Shown here: positions 1-10,682 of the stretch, piece by piece
Layout of the letters: every line of letters begins with the position of its first letter
Numbering within the stretch: the stretch's first letter is position 1
NCBI GenBank assembly: GCA_022059125.1
Contig: JAEUWY010000021.1
Span: forward strand, 292,399-356,398
Direction: 5' to 3'
DNA length: 64,000 nt
DNA from: Corynespora cassiicola
Lineage: Eukaryota; Ascomycota; Dothideomycetes; Pleosporales; Corynesporascaceae
Notes under the pieces: model-generated
What the model was told of the DNA's origin: nothing
The model's input: the letters and a program-made list of their open reading frames with translations, nothing else
The model's database searches: none
Made by a program: the position numbers and the translations under genes

Positions 1-1927
1 GCTGGTGTCCCATTTCGTCGCGATGGGGAACGCTGCACAGCGATCACAGTCGAAACGAAAGAAACGCAGCCAGGTGGCAGGTGATGGCACCCGCTGGCAC
101 TTGGAGACACCTGGGAGAGCATGAAGCCGTTCGGTCAGCCCGCGTAGGACCGACGCCGTCATCGAGGGGCTGTGGTGGCTGTAGGTGACATTGAAGGAGC
201 TTGAAACTCCGTCTTGACCGGCGATGGACGCTCAAAGTCGCCCAAGAGTCGGAGCGCGTGCACGGGGGTGGCAGTGGCAGGCAGCGGGAGTGGGTGGCTG
301 GGAGGTTGGTGTCGCGGTGTGGTGTCGCTGTTTGGGGGCCGAAAGATGGCGGAGACGAGCCTTTCCTGTTCGGGACTGGCGGGCTTGTACACCTCGTCGG
401 CACTGTATTGCCCGCGAGTCCAAGCTCGAGTCTCATTGCTATTCAACGGTCGATCCATGCATTGGCGGCACTCCTTGTCTCAGCCGATGGGGAACTTTAT
501 ACGTCGACTCCTACACGGCGAGGAACTGGAAGGTGGAAAAGCAGGTCATGGAGACTGTGGCAAGTGTTGTAGCGATTGATAAGAACGCATGTCCCACTCT
601 CTTGCGTCAAAAAAATATGGACCAAATGTGCCAGGGGGATTCCTCGGTTCAGACATACAACAGCTGAGACTTTTGCTACAGTGCTTTGGCGACAATCGAA
701 ATGGTTGGCGTGGACAACGATTCAAAATCCAACACGCCCCTGACCAATACCCGAACCAGCGACCTTGGGACGATGAAGCCTACACGCATGTGCCGGCAAT
801 TTCCTACCCAACAGCTTCGTCAGCCAACGTTACCGACCAATGTCCTCCTGCTGAAAACACAGTATATTCAAGAGTGTACCCCAAGTTTGAGCATGTCCAT
901 TGGCTCTGGGATAGGATTTGACATGCCTTTACCCATCACGTGTCTGGCAAGCGGCTGACACCTTCACTTCGACACCCAAAATAACCCTGCAATTTACTAT
1001 CTCTGAAACAGTCAGCCTCATTTCCAGGTTGCTACGAAACCACTGCTCATAACACACCAAGTGTCCTTGCTCGCGTTACCCATCACCTCCATTTTCCAAC
1101 CCTCACATCTCTCACACCTTCTCACGATTGGAGACTTCACAATTCCTGAACTGCCGCCAGACTGGATCCTCGAGTACAAGGTTGGGCCAGGTCGCGCCCC
1201 GTATTCACAGATTAACGACCACTACCATCCGCCGCCCGCGACCCAGCAGCAGAAACAGGTAGAGGGAATTCGAGCTCGGGCTCTACATCGCCGAGTTGAC
1301 GCTCCTCAAGGACATCGCCTCCTGTCTCCAGCCTAGCTGCCTCGCCGATGCGGGCCTGGTAGGGCAGCTCCTGTCATTCGCCGGCCCAGGCGACGCTGTG
1401 GTCAAGCTCAATGGCGCCCGGGGCAAGGTGTTCGATGGGCGCCCACGTAGTTTCTGCCAGTCTGTGTCGAGGCTCCATTGCCCTGGGTCTGTCCTGAGGG
1501 CAATGCATCCTGTGCAGGGCGTTGCGGCTGCCGAGCTGCTCTTGCCCAAGCAGGTCGCGGACTGCTTTGACTTTGCGGATCTCGCACGATCGCTCGGCAT
1601 TCGGGTGAGTTTCTTTCCTGATAATTTGTGAGTCTGTTGGCCTAAAGATCCACAAATGTCTTTAGGGGATATGCAAGAGATAGATGAGGAGAGAGGTGAG
1701 ATGGAGATGGAGATAGAAGATGGGTAGGAAGAAGATGTAGAGTAGGAGGGCGATGCCCTTAAGTTCGACAATTGCTGGGTTCATATCGCTCTACGAGGTG
1801 TGAGAACTGACAAACGCTTGAATGAATTTGTTTCTGTCTCATCAATAGGATGATGCGATTCATGGTAATTGTCTTTTTCGTTATTTGGTCTGGGTCGGCA
1901 TTGAGGGCCAAGCTGTTAAATGGCTCC

Positions 1928-1963
<36 letters not shown>

Positions 1964-2338
1964 TGTTGCATTGACATTCAATCGACAGATATGCAGGTGA
2001 TGGAAGATAATGCCTTGAATGTAATGCATACGATGCCTCCAAAGACCCGTTGATCTTGTAATACGAATGAGGCGGTGGTTAGGCGAGTAAGATGCGGGAA
2101 TCCTCCCGCCCGTAAGCGGGCGTCCGTCACGTCCGGTCACCGTAGCTCATCCTGCGGAGAATACATCGGGCCTTTTATAGTCATCCTGATAGTTCTTTTG
2201 GTTTAGTGCGCGTTACTCGCGGCATTCAATATCTACGTGCCAGCCGTCACCAGAGACTGCGATTCCTAAATCAACGACACCGTGGTAAACTGACCCGCGA
2301 GAGCCGCATTGCTGATATCGTATTGCAAAGCCCAGAAT
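1..2338. other. Region without a secure gene
   Basis: Normal-composition DNA upstream of the tyrosinase pair. Several overlapping reading frames of 60-160 codons exist on both strands, none with a recognisable domain. The most exon-like stretch is about 1265-1604 on the plus strand: it is open, has balanced composition and ends at a good GTGAGT donor near 1605. I found no convincing start exon or partner exon. A purine-rich low-complexity run (GAGATGGAGATAGA-like) lies at about 1677-1745. Confidence 0.5.
1928..1963. repeat. ATG trinucleotide microsatellite, 12 copies
   Basis: Twelve perfect ATG units in a row. In the three plus frames it would read as poly-Met, poly-stop-prone TGA or poly-Asp, and on the minus strand as poly-His or poly-Ile. 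The small frames running through it are therefore probably artefacts of the repeat. Confidence 0.95.
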
Positions 2339-3615
2339 CTAGGCATAGATGTAGCAAAAAGGCCCCCCAAGGGTATGCATAGCATCCGCGATCGTGATAT
2401 TCGGCAAGCCAACATAACCGACGGTAATCGTGTCGTTCAGCCTCCCCTCCCGAGTCGGCGGTCTGTTGCCCAAGGTGAGCGTCCCGGCAATGGCATTCTG
2501 GCGCGTCGCAATGTCGAGATTCTGCCACGTCCACCACACGCGGTCGATCATAGCGTGATGGAACCAGAACGCTGGGTCCGCGGGCGAATTGTAGAAATCG
2601 CCGCCCGCGTCGCCGCCAATGGCGTAGTGGCCGCCCAGGTGCACGCCCATGACTGCATTCGGGAAGTCTCCCTGCATCGCCGATTGAAAGGTCGAGATGT
2701 TGTGGTAGTTCTTGATGAGCGAGGATGTCAATTCGTCGTTGGCGGTGATGAGGGCATTGGCGTTGAGATCGCGGCTGAGGCAGCGTGGGTTGTAGCCCAA
2801 ACAATCAGCCTGGGGGTTAGGCTTGACGCCCTTCAAGATGGTTCGGCAGGGACCGACATTCAGTTCCCAACTGGCATCAAGTTAGCGATAGACTCTTGAG
2901 CTGATTTTTGGTGTTGGAAGATGTCGGCTTAGACGATAAAAGCAACTTACTCCTTGAACGGGCCGGAGGTGATGCAGCCGCCACCTTGTGCCGGCGGCAG
3001 CTGGATGAAACATTCTGGCGTGGCCTGTGGCAAGCACGAGTAATTGCGTCCTGGAACATATGCCCCATCTCCGGACACACTTGTTTCGCTGCCGTCGAGG
3101 AGTGCATGTTTGTGTGGATCATCGGTCAAAGCCCAATTCCAATAAGGAAGATGCCCTCTGTATCCGCACTCGTCCCGCAGGACTTGTTCAAACGCATGGA
3201 TATAGTAGCGATGCCATGATAGAAAGTTTGCCTACTAAGTCAGTAAAGAGCCGCAATTTGAACGCAAGGGTCGTACCGTCCCGTGGATGCTCAGTGTTTG
3301 GAGGATGTGGTCAACGACGAAATCGTCGTATCGCGACCTGGCACCTGCGGAGATGGCCGCAGGTGTCTTTGCAGGCTTGGAGCCGAGGCATTTGACTGCG
3401 GCGATAAAGTTGAGCTTTTCGGATTTCCTCAAGCGCGACCACTCTCGCCGGACTGAAGCATTCTCCAGTGTGCATTTTTCAGGGTCGGGATAGCCGCTAT
3501 GGGCAACATGATGCTGAAGTTTCAATAACCCTTGGGCGGCCAGTGCGTCGTTCTCCATGATGGCGCAAGCCATGTTGCCGAGCAGCGCAGCCGCGGCCAC
3601 GCGGAAAATTTTCAT
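2339..3615 (-). CDS. Secreted tyrosinase-domain copper oxidase (paralogue A)
   Basis: Predicted type-3 copper protein of the tyrosinase family, which hydroxylates or oxidises phenols to quinones. Three exons are proposed: 3615-3277, 3231-2951 and 2870-2339, with introns of 45 and 80 nt in consistent phase, giving 383 aa. An N-terminal hydrophobic signal (MKIFRVAAAALLGNMACA) suggests secretion; an in-frame ATG six codons upstream (3633) is an alternative start. The CuA histidines are visible as DDFVVDH, SIHGT and FLSWHRYY, the last formed across intron 1. CuB is visible as GVHLGGHY and PADPAFWFHHAMIDRVW. All six copper ligands appear intact. The gene is a tandem, same-strand paralogue of the one at 4511-5810 and lacks that gene's first intron. 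The natural substrate is unknown; pigment or secondary-metabolite tailoring is possible. Confidence 0.88.
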
Positions 3616-4510
3616 CTTGATGTAGAAGACCAAAATCCAATGCCTCTACACAAGAATTTTGATTCCAGCTCGAACAAGGGCCGTTTAGAAGCCGGAGAGG
3701 GCATTATATGTTGGAGCAATCTACCACGCTGGCCTATATTACAAAGTTTACGCTTTAGATGCAGGGAAGGATGCAGATAAGCCTAATACTGCGTGTTTGC
3801 CATTCGCCCTGGCTATGAAGCCTCGAGAGGAAGAAGCAAAGTGTGCCTTTCCATGGCTCGACAACGGTCACTTTGCTGCCTCCCAGACCGTATCATGTAC
3901 TACGGTAGGTTGAATTGGGCAAAATTACCGGAGCACGAGCACAAGACTCGGGGCTTGGACCCTGCCATCAGTGGCCAGTGGGTGAGAAAATGAACAGTGG
4001 GAGATTCGAGGCAATCCTACCGCAGGCCGTCTGCATACACTTCCCTGCGTCCCGAAGATCTTTCCCCATGAGGCTGTCGCCAGCCGGGCCGTGGGGTTCT
4101 GGCCTTGCGGTGCGGGGGCAGAAAACACCATCCCTGGCCGACTACTCGTACCGCCTCGATTCCTAGTGGGTGGCCATCGGATGTCATGCGATGCGCAGCC
4201 GGCGCCCAGGTTCTCGGCAGAGGCTGCCTGTGCCGCAATATATATCATGGCAGTCGGCTGGAATGCCAAGAACCGTGCCGCTTACACTGGTCGCATTGGA
4301 GCCTGTTCGTCTGAACAGCGCAACGCTAGCTGAAGCCGCAGCTCGGTTCCAGCGCTTAATCTCTTTGCAAGCGTTAGCATTGCACTTCGACCACATTGCT
4401 TGTATACACTCGACTGGGCGCAAAACGTTGCAGGGGACATCGTGGAAGGCACGTGAGACTTTGCATTACAATCATCGATTCAGGTCTTCGTTACGGGCTG
4501 GTGGAAGAAG
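3616..4510. other. Intergenic region between the tyrosinase paralogues
   Basis: About 0.9 kb between the stop of the upstream paralogue (4511) and the start of the downstream one (3615). It should hold the promoter of paralogue A and the 3' end of paralogue B. Overlapping frames of up to 114 codons on both strands show no domain. Nothing else is supported. Confidence 0.5.
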
Positions 4511-5810
4511 CTAAACGTAAATATAGCAGAATGGACCCCCAAGAGTGTGCATGGAGTCGCCAATGGTAACGTTGGGTACACCCACATGGCCCATGGTGAT
4601 CACATCGTCCAGAGTACCGTCAGGTGCGTCGTCCCCAAAACCAGCCTTTCCACCGACAGAGTACTGCCTGGTGTTGAGGTCATGGTTCTGCCATGTCCAG
4701 TAGGTCCGGTCAATCATGCCGTGGTGGAGGAAAAAGGCGGGGTCGGCAGGAGAGTTCATAAAGTCGGAGCCAGCATCTCCCGAGATGGTGTAGTGTCCGC
4801 CCGTGTGAACCCCCATAACGTCGTTTTCAAAGTCACCCTGCAGCGAGGTCTGAAAAGAGGCAATGTCTTTGTAGCCTGTGATGAGAGACGTAATGAACTC
4901 GTCTTTGGTCGCATTTGCTGCCTGCTGGTTGATGTCGCGGCTAAGGCAACGAGGATTGTAGCCCAGCCCGTCTTCCTGGGGATTTGGAGGAAGGTTCTTC
5001 ATCATACTCATGAAAGGGCCAAGATTTACCTTGAAGCTGCACAACGTCAGAATCATGCGCAATGTCTGGCATTGGGAGAAGTTTACTCTTTGAATGGCCC
5101 GGAAGTGACGCAGCCACCGCCACTGCCAGGGTAAAGTTGCATCGTGCATGGTTCCTCGAAGGGAAAGCAGGAGTAGTTTCTGCCTGGCATGTATTTGCCA
5201 TTTCCACCCATGCTGGTGTCGCTTCCGTCAAAAATGGGCGACTTCCGTGGGTCTTCAGCCCACCAGGCCCAGTTCCAATAAGGTTGATAGCCCTTGTAGC
5301 CACATTCGTTTCGAAGAGCTTGCTCATAAGCCCAAGTGAAGTATCGGTGCCAGGTCAAGAAATTTGCCTAATTCATGTCAGCGCTCACGCCATATTATTC
5401 GTTCGGCTTGCGCGTACGGTAGCATGGATGGTCCATGATTGCTGAACGTGCGTGACTACAAAGTCATCGTATCGGCTTCGAGCTCCAGGTGCAACAGACT
5501 TGGGCGTCTTCGCCGGCTTCTCGGCAAGACACTTAACTGCGCTGATGTAGTTCAGCTTTTCGGACCGAGACAGGTTCGACCTAGAAATGCATCAGTATTG
5601 TCAAGGAATGTAGAATGGGTCAATTACATACCATTCGCGCCTTACAGCTGCATTCTTGAGGGTACATTTGGCGGCATCAGGATACCCATTTGATTTGGCA
5701 TGTTCTTGTAGTTTAGTCAGGCCTTCGGCCGCGAGAATGTCATTTCCCATAAGAAAATTGGCGCTGCTGCCTCCTATCAAGGTAGCAGCTACAATTGTAA
5801 TGATCTTCAT
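4511..5810 (-). CDS. Secreted tyrosinase-domain copper oxidase (paralogue B)
   Basis: Second tyrosinase-family gene, same strand as its neighbour and probably a tandem duplicate. Four exons are proposed: 5810-5632, 5580-5418, 5367-5087 and 5036-4511, with introns of 51, 50 and 50 nt. All junctions keep phase and give 382 aa. The start chosen is the ATG directly before a hydrophobic signal (MKIITIVAATLIGGSSA); an in-frame ATG lies nine codons upstream. CuA reads DDFVVTH, TIHAT and FLTWHRYF (rebuilt across intron 2). CuB reads GVHTGGHY and PADPAFFLHHGMIDRTYW. All six histidine ligands are present. Introns 2 and 3 sit at the same positions as in paralogue A, while intron 1 (after a REW tripeptide) is absent there. 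Both proteins carry conserved cysteines around the GGGC-TSGPFK segment. Function is inferred from family only. Confidence 0.9.
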
Positions 5811-7827
5811 CTCGATAGTTATGGAGAAACGAAACAAGCCATCAGCTTCAGAACTATTACTCTTGCCAGGGAAAGGTTCTCAAGAGAAAGATTAACAATG
5901 TAGTATATCAAACATGCAATTGTATGCGCCTTATATATCGGTTTCCGCTTGGCCGTTGGCACTCCACGCGCAAAGCTAGTGGCGTTATAGCCGCCGTTCG
6001 GGTGGCGTGTATACTTCGAGTTAGAAGCCATGAGAAAAAAAGCATCCAATTCCACGTTCATTTCGGAAGGATCTAGTCTTATGGTGCCAATTCCCTGCAT
6101 GCCGTGGTCCAGTCAGACGCTTATGTATAATCGCCTTTAGCTTATAAGGTAGCATTACTGACACAGTTACAGGGTTCATGCAGAGGCTCCAGTCTTTTGA
6201 GAGTTCATTTTGATGGTTTGATGGAAGCGAGGCATATAGTCTCGGAGGAGGGTATGGAAACGCCGCCCCTTAATAGCCAATGAAACATGGAATAAGGAGT
6301 CTAGACATACCCTACGGCTGCAACGTGGGACATGGTGGTTCAGAGACGCCACAAAAATGAATTGTTGCATGTTCAAATGTCCGTCTTTTGGCTTGCACTA
6401 GCTTCATGCAATCTTATCCTGTAGGTGTGGAGCCATGGTGGTCGCAGAAACCAAGAAAAATCAGACAGATTATTACTACCTATTGTGAGACTGCATGAGG
6501 AGTTAGATAGGAGATTCCGAAAGGTAACAGAATAGAAATCATCTATTCTAATATATCGAATTCCAAGATCTTGGACCTTCGGTTGCAAACAGTGTCCGCA
6601 TGAGAGCGTTAGAGACCAGATCTGATACACAGACAATATACGTGTATTCGTACAGCTGAAAATTCTGTACCACAAAAGGGCGGGGTCTTCTCGTACTGTT
6701 GATTCCTTCGACAAGGATAGTCGGCTGCGAGAACGGAGAGGACGTTTGGTGGGTCCATTATTGGAGGAAATTGAAGTGTAATCTTGGCGGTCGAACCAGA
6801 CTGGCGGGTAGACATTGTGGCTAATGTAACCAGAGCGCGTAATCAGGATAATTCGGTCCCTCGTCAGCACAGTAGTATACCCCCCGTAATCTTAGTAGAG
6901 AGGCAACTCTTCCACGATGGGGTGATCCAGAAAGCAAGGGAACAATGGTACAGACGTTGGCAGCGCACGAGAGATGAACAGGCGGATCGCGACTTCGGCA
7001 GCTCGCTTGCACTTCCTAATCGAGTAAAACCCCTTATCCATCCTCCAACGCACCTGGGCAGGCACCACATCGGAACGTCTCCCGTCCACAGGCCACTCCC
7101 CCGGCCACTCCGCGGATGTTGAGCCAATCCTCTGTAAGGCGCGGAAACGGCATACCGGACTAACGACCAGGTCGCCCTTCGTTTCCGGTCCTCTGGGATC
7201 TCGAGCTATTGCGTACTCGAGAATAACTTCTAGTTCCGCCACATGATGCACGCCAGAGCCTTTCTCCCGTGCTCGAAACACAGTGGAGCGATCAAGAAGT
7301 GCAACATTTGGCCATTTCGATGATATCTGACTCGAATTCGAGAGAGCTGAATCTTCGCAAGGGAACTCAGGCTATACTCGCACGGTCTGCTGTGATCGGC
7401 CTCGTGCATACATGTATAAAGTTTGAACTATCCCGAGATAGGAAGCCAATCAAGCGCTTGAGCAAGGTTTTGGAACAAGTCAGGTGCGCCTTATCCGGTG
7501 ATGACAGCCGGATTGTCTTGGCTACTCCCTCCGAGGAGGACGTTTGGATCTTGCGCGAATAGTCGCCGCAGAGGCAGGCTTTATGGAGGGAATGCCACCC
7601 ATCATCTCGGTGTTCGCCATTCAGGAGGATGAAGACCGAGCTCCATTAGACTCACCAAGCCAATGCTACAGTAGCAGGCTCTGTACTGTGCCACATGGGA
7701 CTTGTTTCTGCACCTCAAATCTTGATCGATATGAAGCATCAAAAGTTCTTTCATTACACGGCTAAATTCAATGTCTCCCTACAAGCCAATACTAAAAGAA
7801 CACCATCCCATACACATCGTTGGTATC
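5811..7827. other. Long intergenic region, no secure gene
   Basis: About 2 kb between the tyrosinase pair and the PTH11-like gene. Frames at about 6373-6870 (minus) and at 7269-7562 and 7544-7765 (plus) have no recognisable domains. The two plus frames overlap out of phase and could be a decayed gene or unrelated open stretches. The first few hundred bases should contain the promoter of tyrosinase paralogue B. Confidence 0.45.
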
Positions 7828-9218
7828 ATGGCGGCATCTACCCCATCGAATGTTTCTCATATGACTCCTGAATACATCGCATACACGAATGCTCCTGCTC
7901 TTCGCGCGCAGACAGTGCCGATATATGTCATAGCGACAATTCTTGTGCTCGTACGAAGCTACGTGCGGCTTTTCATGCTTAAGACTTTCGGAAAAGATGA
8001 CTGGACAATGCTCTTTGCTTTGGTAACAAATCCCATACTGTCTGAATAACAATAGAAGCGCATGAAGAACTGATACTGGACTTACCAGCTTTTTGCTACC
8101 GCGACATTCTCTTGCTACATGGCTGAGCTAAATCTAGGCCTTGGGAGACATCCAGATGTTGTGATCATGGACAAGGCGCGTTATGAGCAGCTCATAAAAG
8201 TGCGTGTCATCCACATGATGTTCATCGTTACTGGCCTCGGCCTGGTCAAAATATCAGTCAGCCTATTTTTGCTACGACTTGCAACCAGGAAGTTGTACAG
8301 GTTGTTTTTATATGGACTTGTAGCCTTCATGGTCTTATTCACGTTGGCATGTGATGGAACACTTGGTAAGGTCCTACCGACTATATATAATGGATGTCTT
8401 CGCTAATGTCAAGGCAGTGAGTGGCACTACTTGATGTCATAGACGAGGAGTCTGCATACTAAACAAATGTTTTTTTTTTAGATATTTCAATGCATACCCT
8501 TGAAAGCCGCTTGGAAGATGGACCTTCGGCCTCCACCGTTCGGGACGGGGAACGCAAAATGCTACACTCTTGAGGTATTTCAGGGTATAGCGCTTTTCAA
8601 CGTCGGCAAGTCTGCAAAAAAAATAAGCATAAAAACTTCCACTCATATCCAATAGTTGTCAACATCGTTACAGATTTCTTAGTTGCCTTGCTTCCCGTCC
8701 CCCTTATCTGGCAACTCCAACTCAGAGTCCGTGCACGCGTCTCCCTCATCATCATCTTATCCCTCGGTCTTTTCGCAGCCGTAGCTGGCATCGTCCGCGC
8801 GCTAAAATTGATGGACATCGACGACTGGACAAACGATTCATATGGCATCTGGAACTTTATGGAGCTGTTTGTCGGCATCATCGCCGCATCGCTCCCAGGG
8901 CTGAAGCCATTGTTCAGCCGATTTTTCCATGCCGCAAGAGCCTTCACAAGCGGCAGTGCCAAAACGGCAGCGTTCAAGGATGTAAATTCTCTCGGATACC
9001 ATCGACAGAACGATGAATCGGACCAGGGGCTTGTATTGCAGGATTTGAGAGATGAAGGCAGTTCTTCGGCCAGGATATCATCGCAGACCGGGCACGTTGG
9101 ACAAACCGGAATTTGGAAAACAGGTAGAGCAAAGAATAGCGATGAAAGCTTTCTGCCACTTCATGACTTGGACGGAAAAGGAATACTTGTCACGAGGGAT
9201 GTTCATATAAGCAGATGA
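7828..9218 (+). CDS. PTH11-like fungal rhodopsin-domain membrane protein
   Basis: Multi-spanning membrane protein of the fungal rhodopsin-like (PTH11-type) family, often discussed as orphan receptors at the plasma membrane. Four exons are proposed: 7828-8022, 8089 to about 8365, 8482-8605 and 8656-9218. Family landmarks are the KTFGKDDWTML segment after the first helices, a hydrophobic core in exon 2, FQCIPLKAAWK and RPPPFGTGNAKCY in exon 3, and TDFLVALLPVPLIW plus further helices in exon 4. A polar cytoplasmic-type tail of about 110 residues follows. Intron 1 is canonical (66 nt). Intron 3 appears to be GC-AG (donor GCAAGT at 8606). The exon 2 end is unresolved: the obvious GTAAGG donor at 8366 leaves a one-base phase mismatch with exon 3. 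An in-frame ATG 19 codons upstream (7771) is an alternative start. A frameshift making this a pseudogene cannot be excluded. Confidence 0.75.
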
Positions 9219-9656
9219 TGTTTTTTATCACCAAAATGCCACAACCCGGTCTTCATTTTCGATTACGATACGGAATTACAGTGTGCAAAAATCCAACAGT
9301 TCAGGTTAAAACATGCAACGATGGCCGATCGCTTGATACGGGGGTGCAGTATCGCCTTTCTCGCCTTTTTCGTCGACGCCGCATCGTTGGATTCCTCACC
9401 GCCAACCACCACCAACATCCCGAAGGACTCAGCCCGCGTATCGAGGCCTGCATTAGCAGCAGAATGTTGAAGCACGAGTTTTGATGTTGATTTTCTGGCC
9501 AGTAGTTGGTCATATGTATCGAGTTAAAGAAATTCGACCGTGTACAGCCAACACAGGAATGAATAACGGCAACTAGGCTTTAGAAGGCCTGAAATTTCTG
9601 ACATGGCTGGGAAATTGCAATATATTGACTTAGCATATTTGATCATAACATCTACA
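9219..9656. other. Convergent intergenic region
   Basis: About 440 bases between the converging ends of the PTH11-like gene and the amidohydrolase gene. It should hold both 3' ends. I see no gene or repeat in it. Confidence 0.5.
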
Positions 9657-10682
9657 TTACGAATCTGGATCTTCCCATTGCCACAGCCTACGAGGGTTAT
9701 CTACAAATAATCTTTGGATCTGGGCTGGATTCCCTGCCCACGTTTTGTACTGTCCGACTACCGCCACATCGTCAATGTTCTTGTACTCCGCCTCGTTTAG
9801 CCTTCCACCAACTGCTGCGTTCCCCTCCCTGTTAGCCGTATGAGGCCAATCGCTCCCGTACACAACCATATCCGGGCCATTGACCATGAAGGTCTCTGCC
9901 ACAACGCGCATGTCTTCGTATCTAGGCGCCGCATTTGAATTGAGATAGACGCCTGAGATCTTGACGAACAGTAGCTTCCGTTGAAGTAGATCCACCACTT
10001 CCGAGAAACCTGGTTTGTGGTACGGATCAATCGTGTCTCGTGTGATGTTCGTTTTGCTTCCCACCTCCGGATAGGCGAAATGATCTACGACAACGCGGAC
10101 ACCCAATTTTGGAATAACGTCGTGCAGGGCAACAAATGATCTCATCGGAATTCGTAGCTGTAACACCCAATTGTGGATTCTTGCTACAGTAGCCATCTTC
10201 TTGACACGGTCTACAATTTCCTCATTGGTGCCTTGGTTACCTGTGCTGAGGCGTACACCGCGAACACCGGCTGTGTGGTACTCGGTGAGTGTTTCTTTGG
10301 TAATGGTGTCAGGATCAACAACGCAGACCCCGCGGGCAGTACCGTTGAAGTAGGAAAGTGCGTCGAGTAATACCCCGTTGTCGGTTCCATACACGCTGGG
10401 AAGAACAACAACGAGATGGGCAAGTCCTAAAAATTTCTGGAACTCGGTGGCGTTGGAATTGGTGGCTGGCTTTGGCGTATATTCTCGTTCTAGGCTCAGT
10501 GGGAATCGTTTCGGGTCAATTACATGCATGTGAGAGTCCCTGAGGATTGTTAGCGGCTACTTTCTAGTTCTTTTAGGGTACTTTGCTGACCATGAGTACG
10601 GAGGAAGAAGGGCAGTGGTGTTTATAGCGAGAGCTGTGGGTATGATCACGGCCCCTGCAATTAGTTTGGCGAAGCTAAACAT
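9657..10682 (-). CDS. Secreted amidohydrolase-family hydrolase (TIM barrel)
   Basis: Metal-dependent hydrolase of the Amidohydrolase_2 family, which includes 2-pyrone-4,6-dicarboxylate lactonase and related lactone or decarboxylase enzymes. Two exons are proposed: 10682-10591 and 10539-9657, with a 51 nt intron, giving 324 aa. The splice joins ...PPYSW to DSHMHVIDP, restoring the N-terminal HxH metal motif typical of the family. Further landmarks are TAGVRGVRLS, VVVDHFAYP (barrel-strand histidine) and VYGSDWPHT (catalytic Asp). The start was chosen because it gives a clean signal-like segment (MFSFAKLIAGAVIIPTALA), so the enzyme is probably secreted or in the secretory pathway. That is less usual for this family, whose members often lack a signal. 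The substrate is not determinable. It is not in an obvious operon-like group with its neighbours. Confidence 0.85.

Noticed and set aside
1265..1350. Weak resemblance of a LYIAELTLL segment to a cyclin C-terminal helix
   Set aside because: Only a dozen residues look similar and the rest of the frame does not continue as a cyclin fold.
1283..1771. 162-codon minus frame in the first 2 kb
   Set aside because: Ser- and Ile-rich low-complexity content arising from a purine-rich repeat on the other strand; no domain and it opposes a better coding-like plus stretch.
1759..2140. Frames encoding poly-Met, poly-Ile or poly-His
   Set aside because: They are readings of the ATG microsatellite at 1928-1963 in different frames.
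2309..2899. 196-codon plus frame over tyrosinase A
   Set aside because: Antisense shadow of the third tyrosinase exon, which has clear copper motifs.
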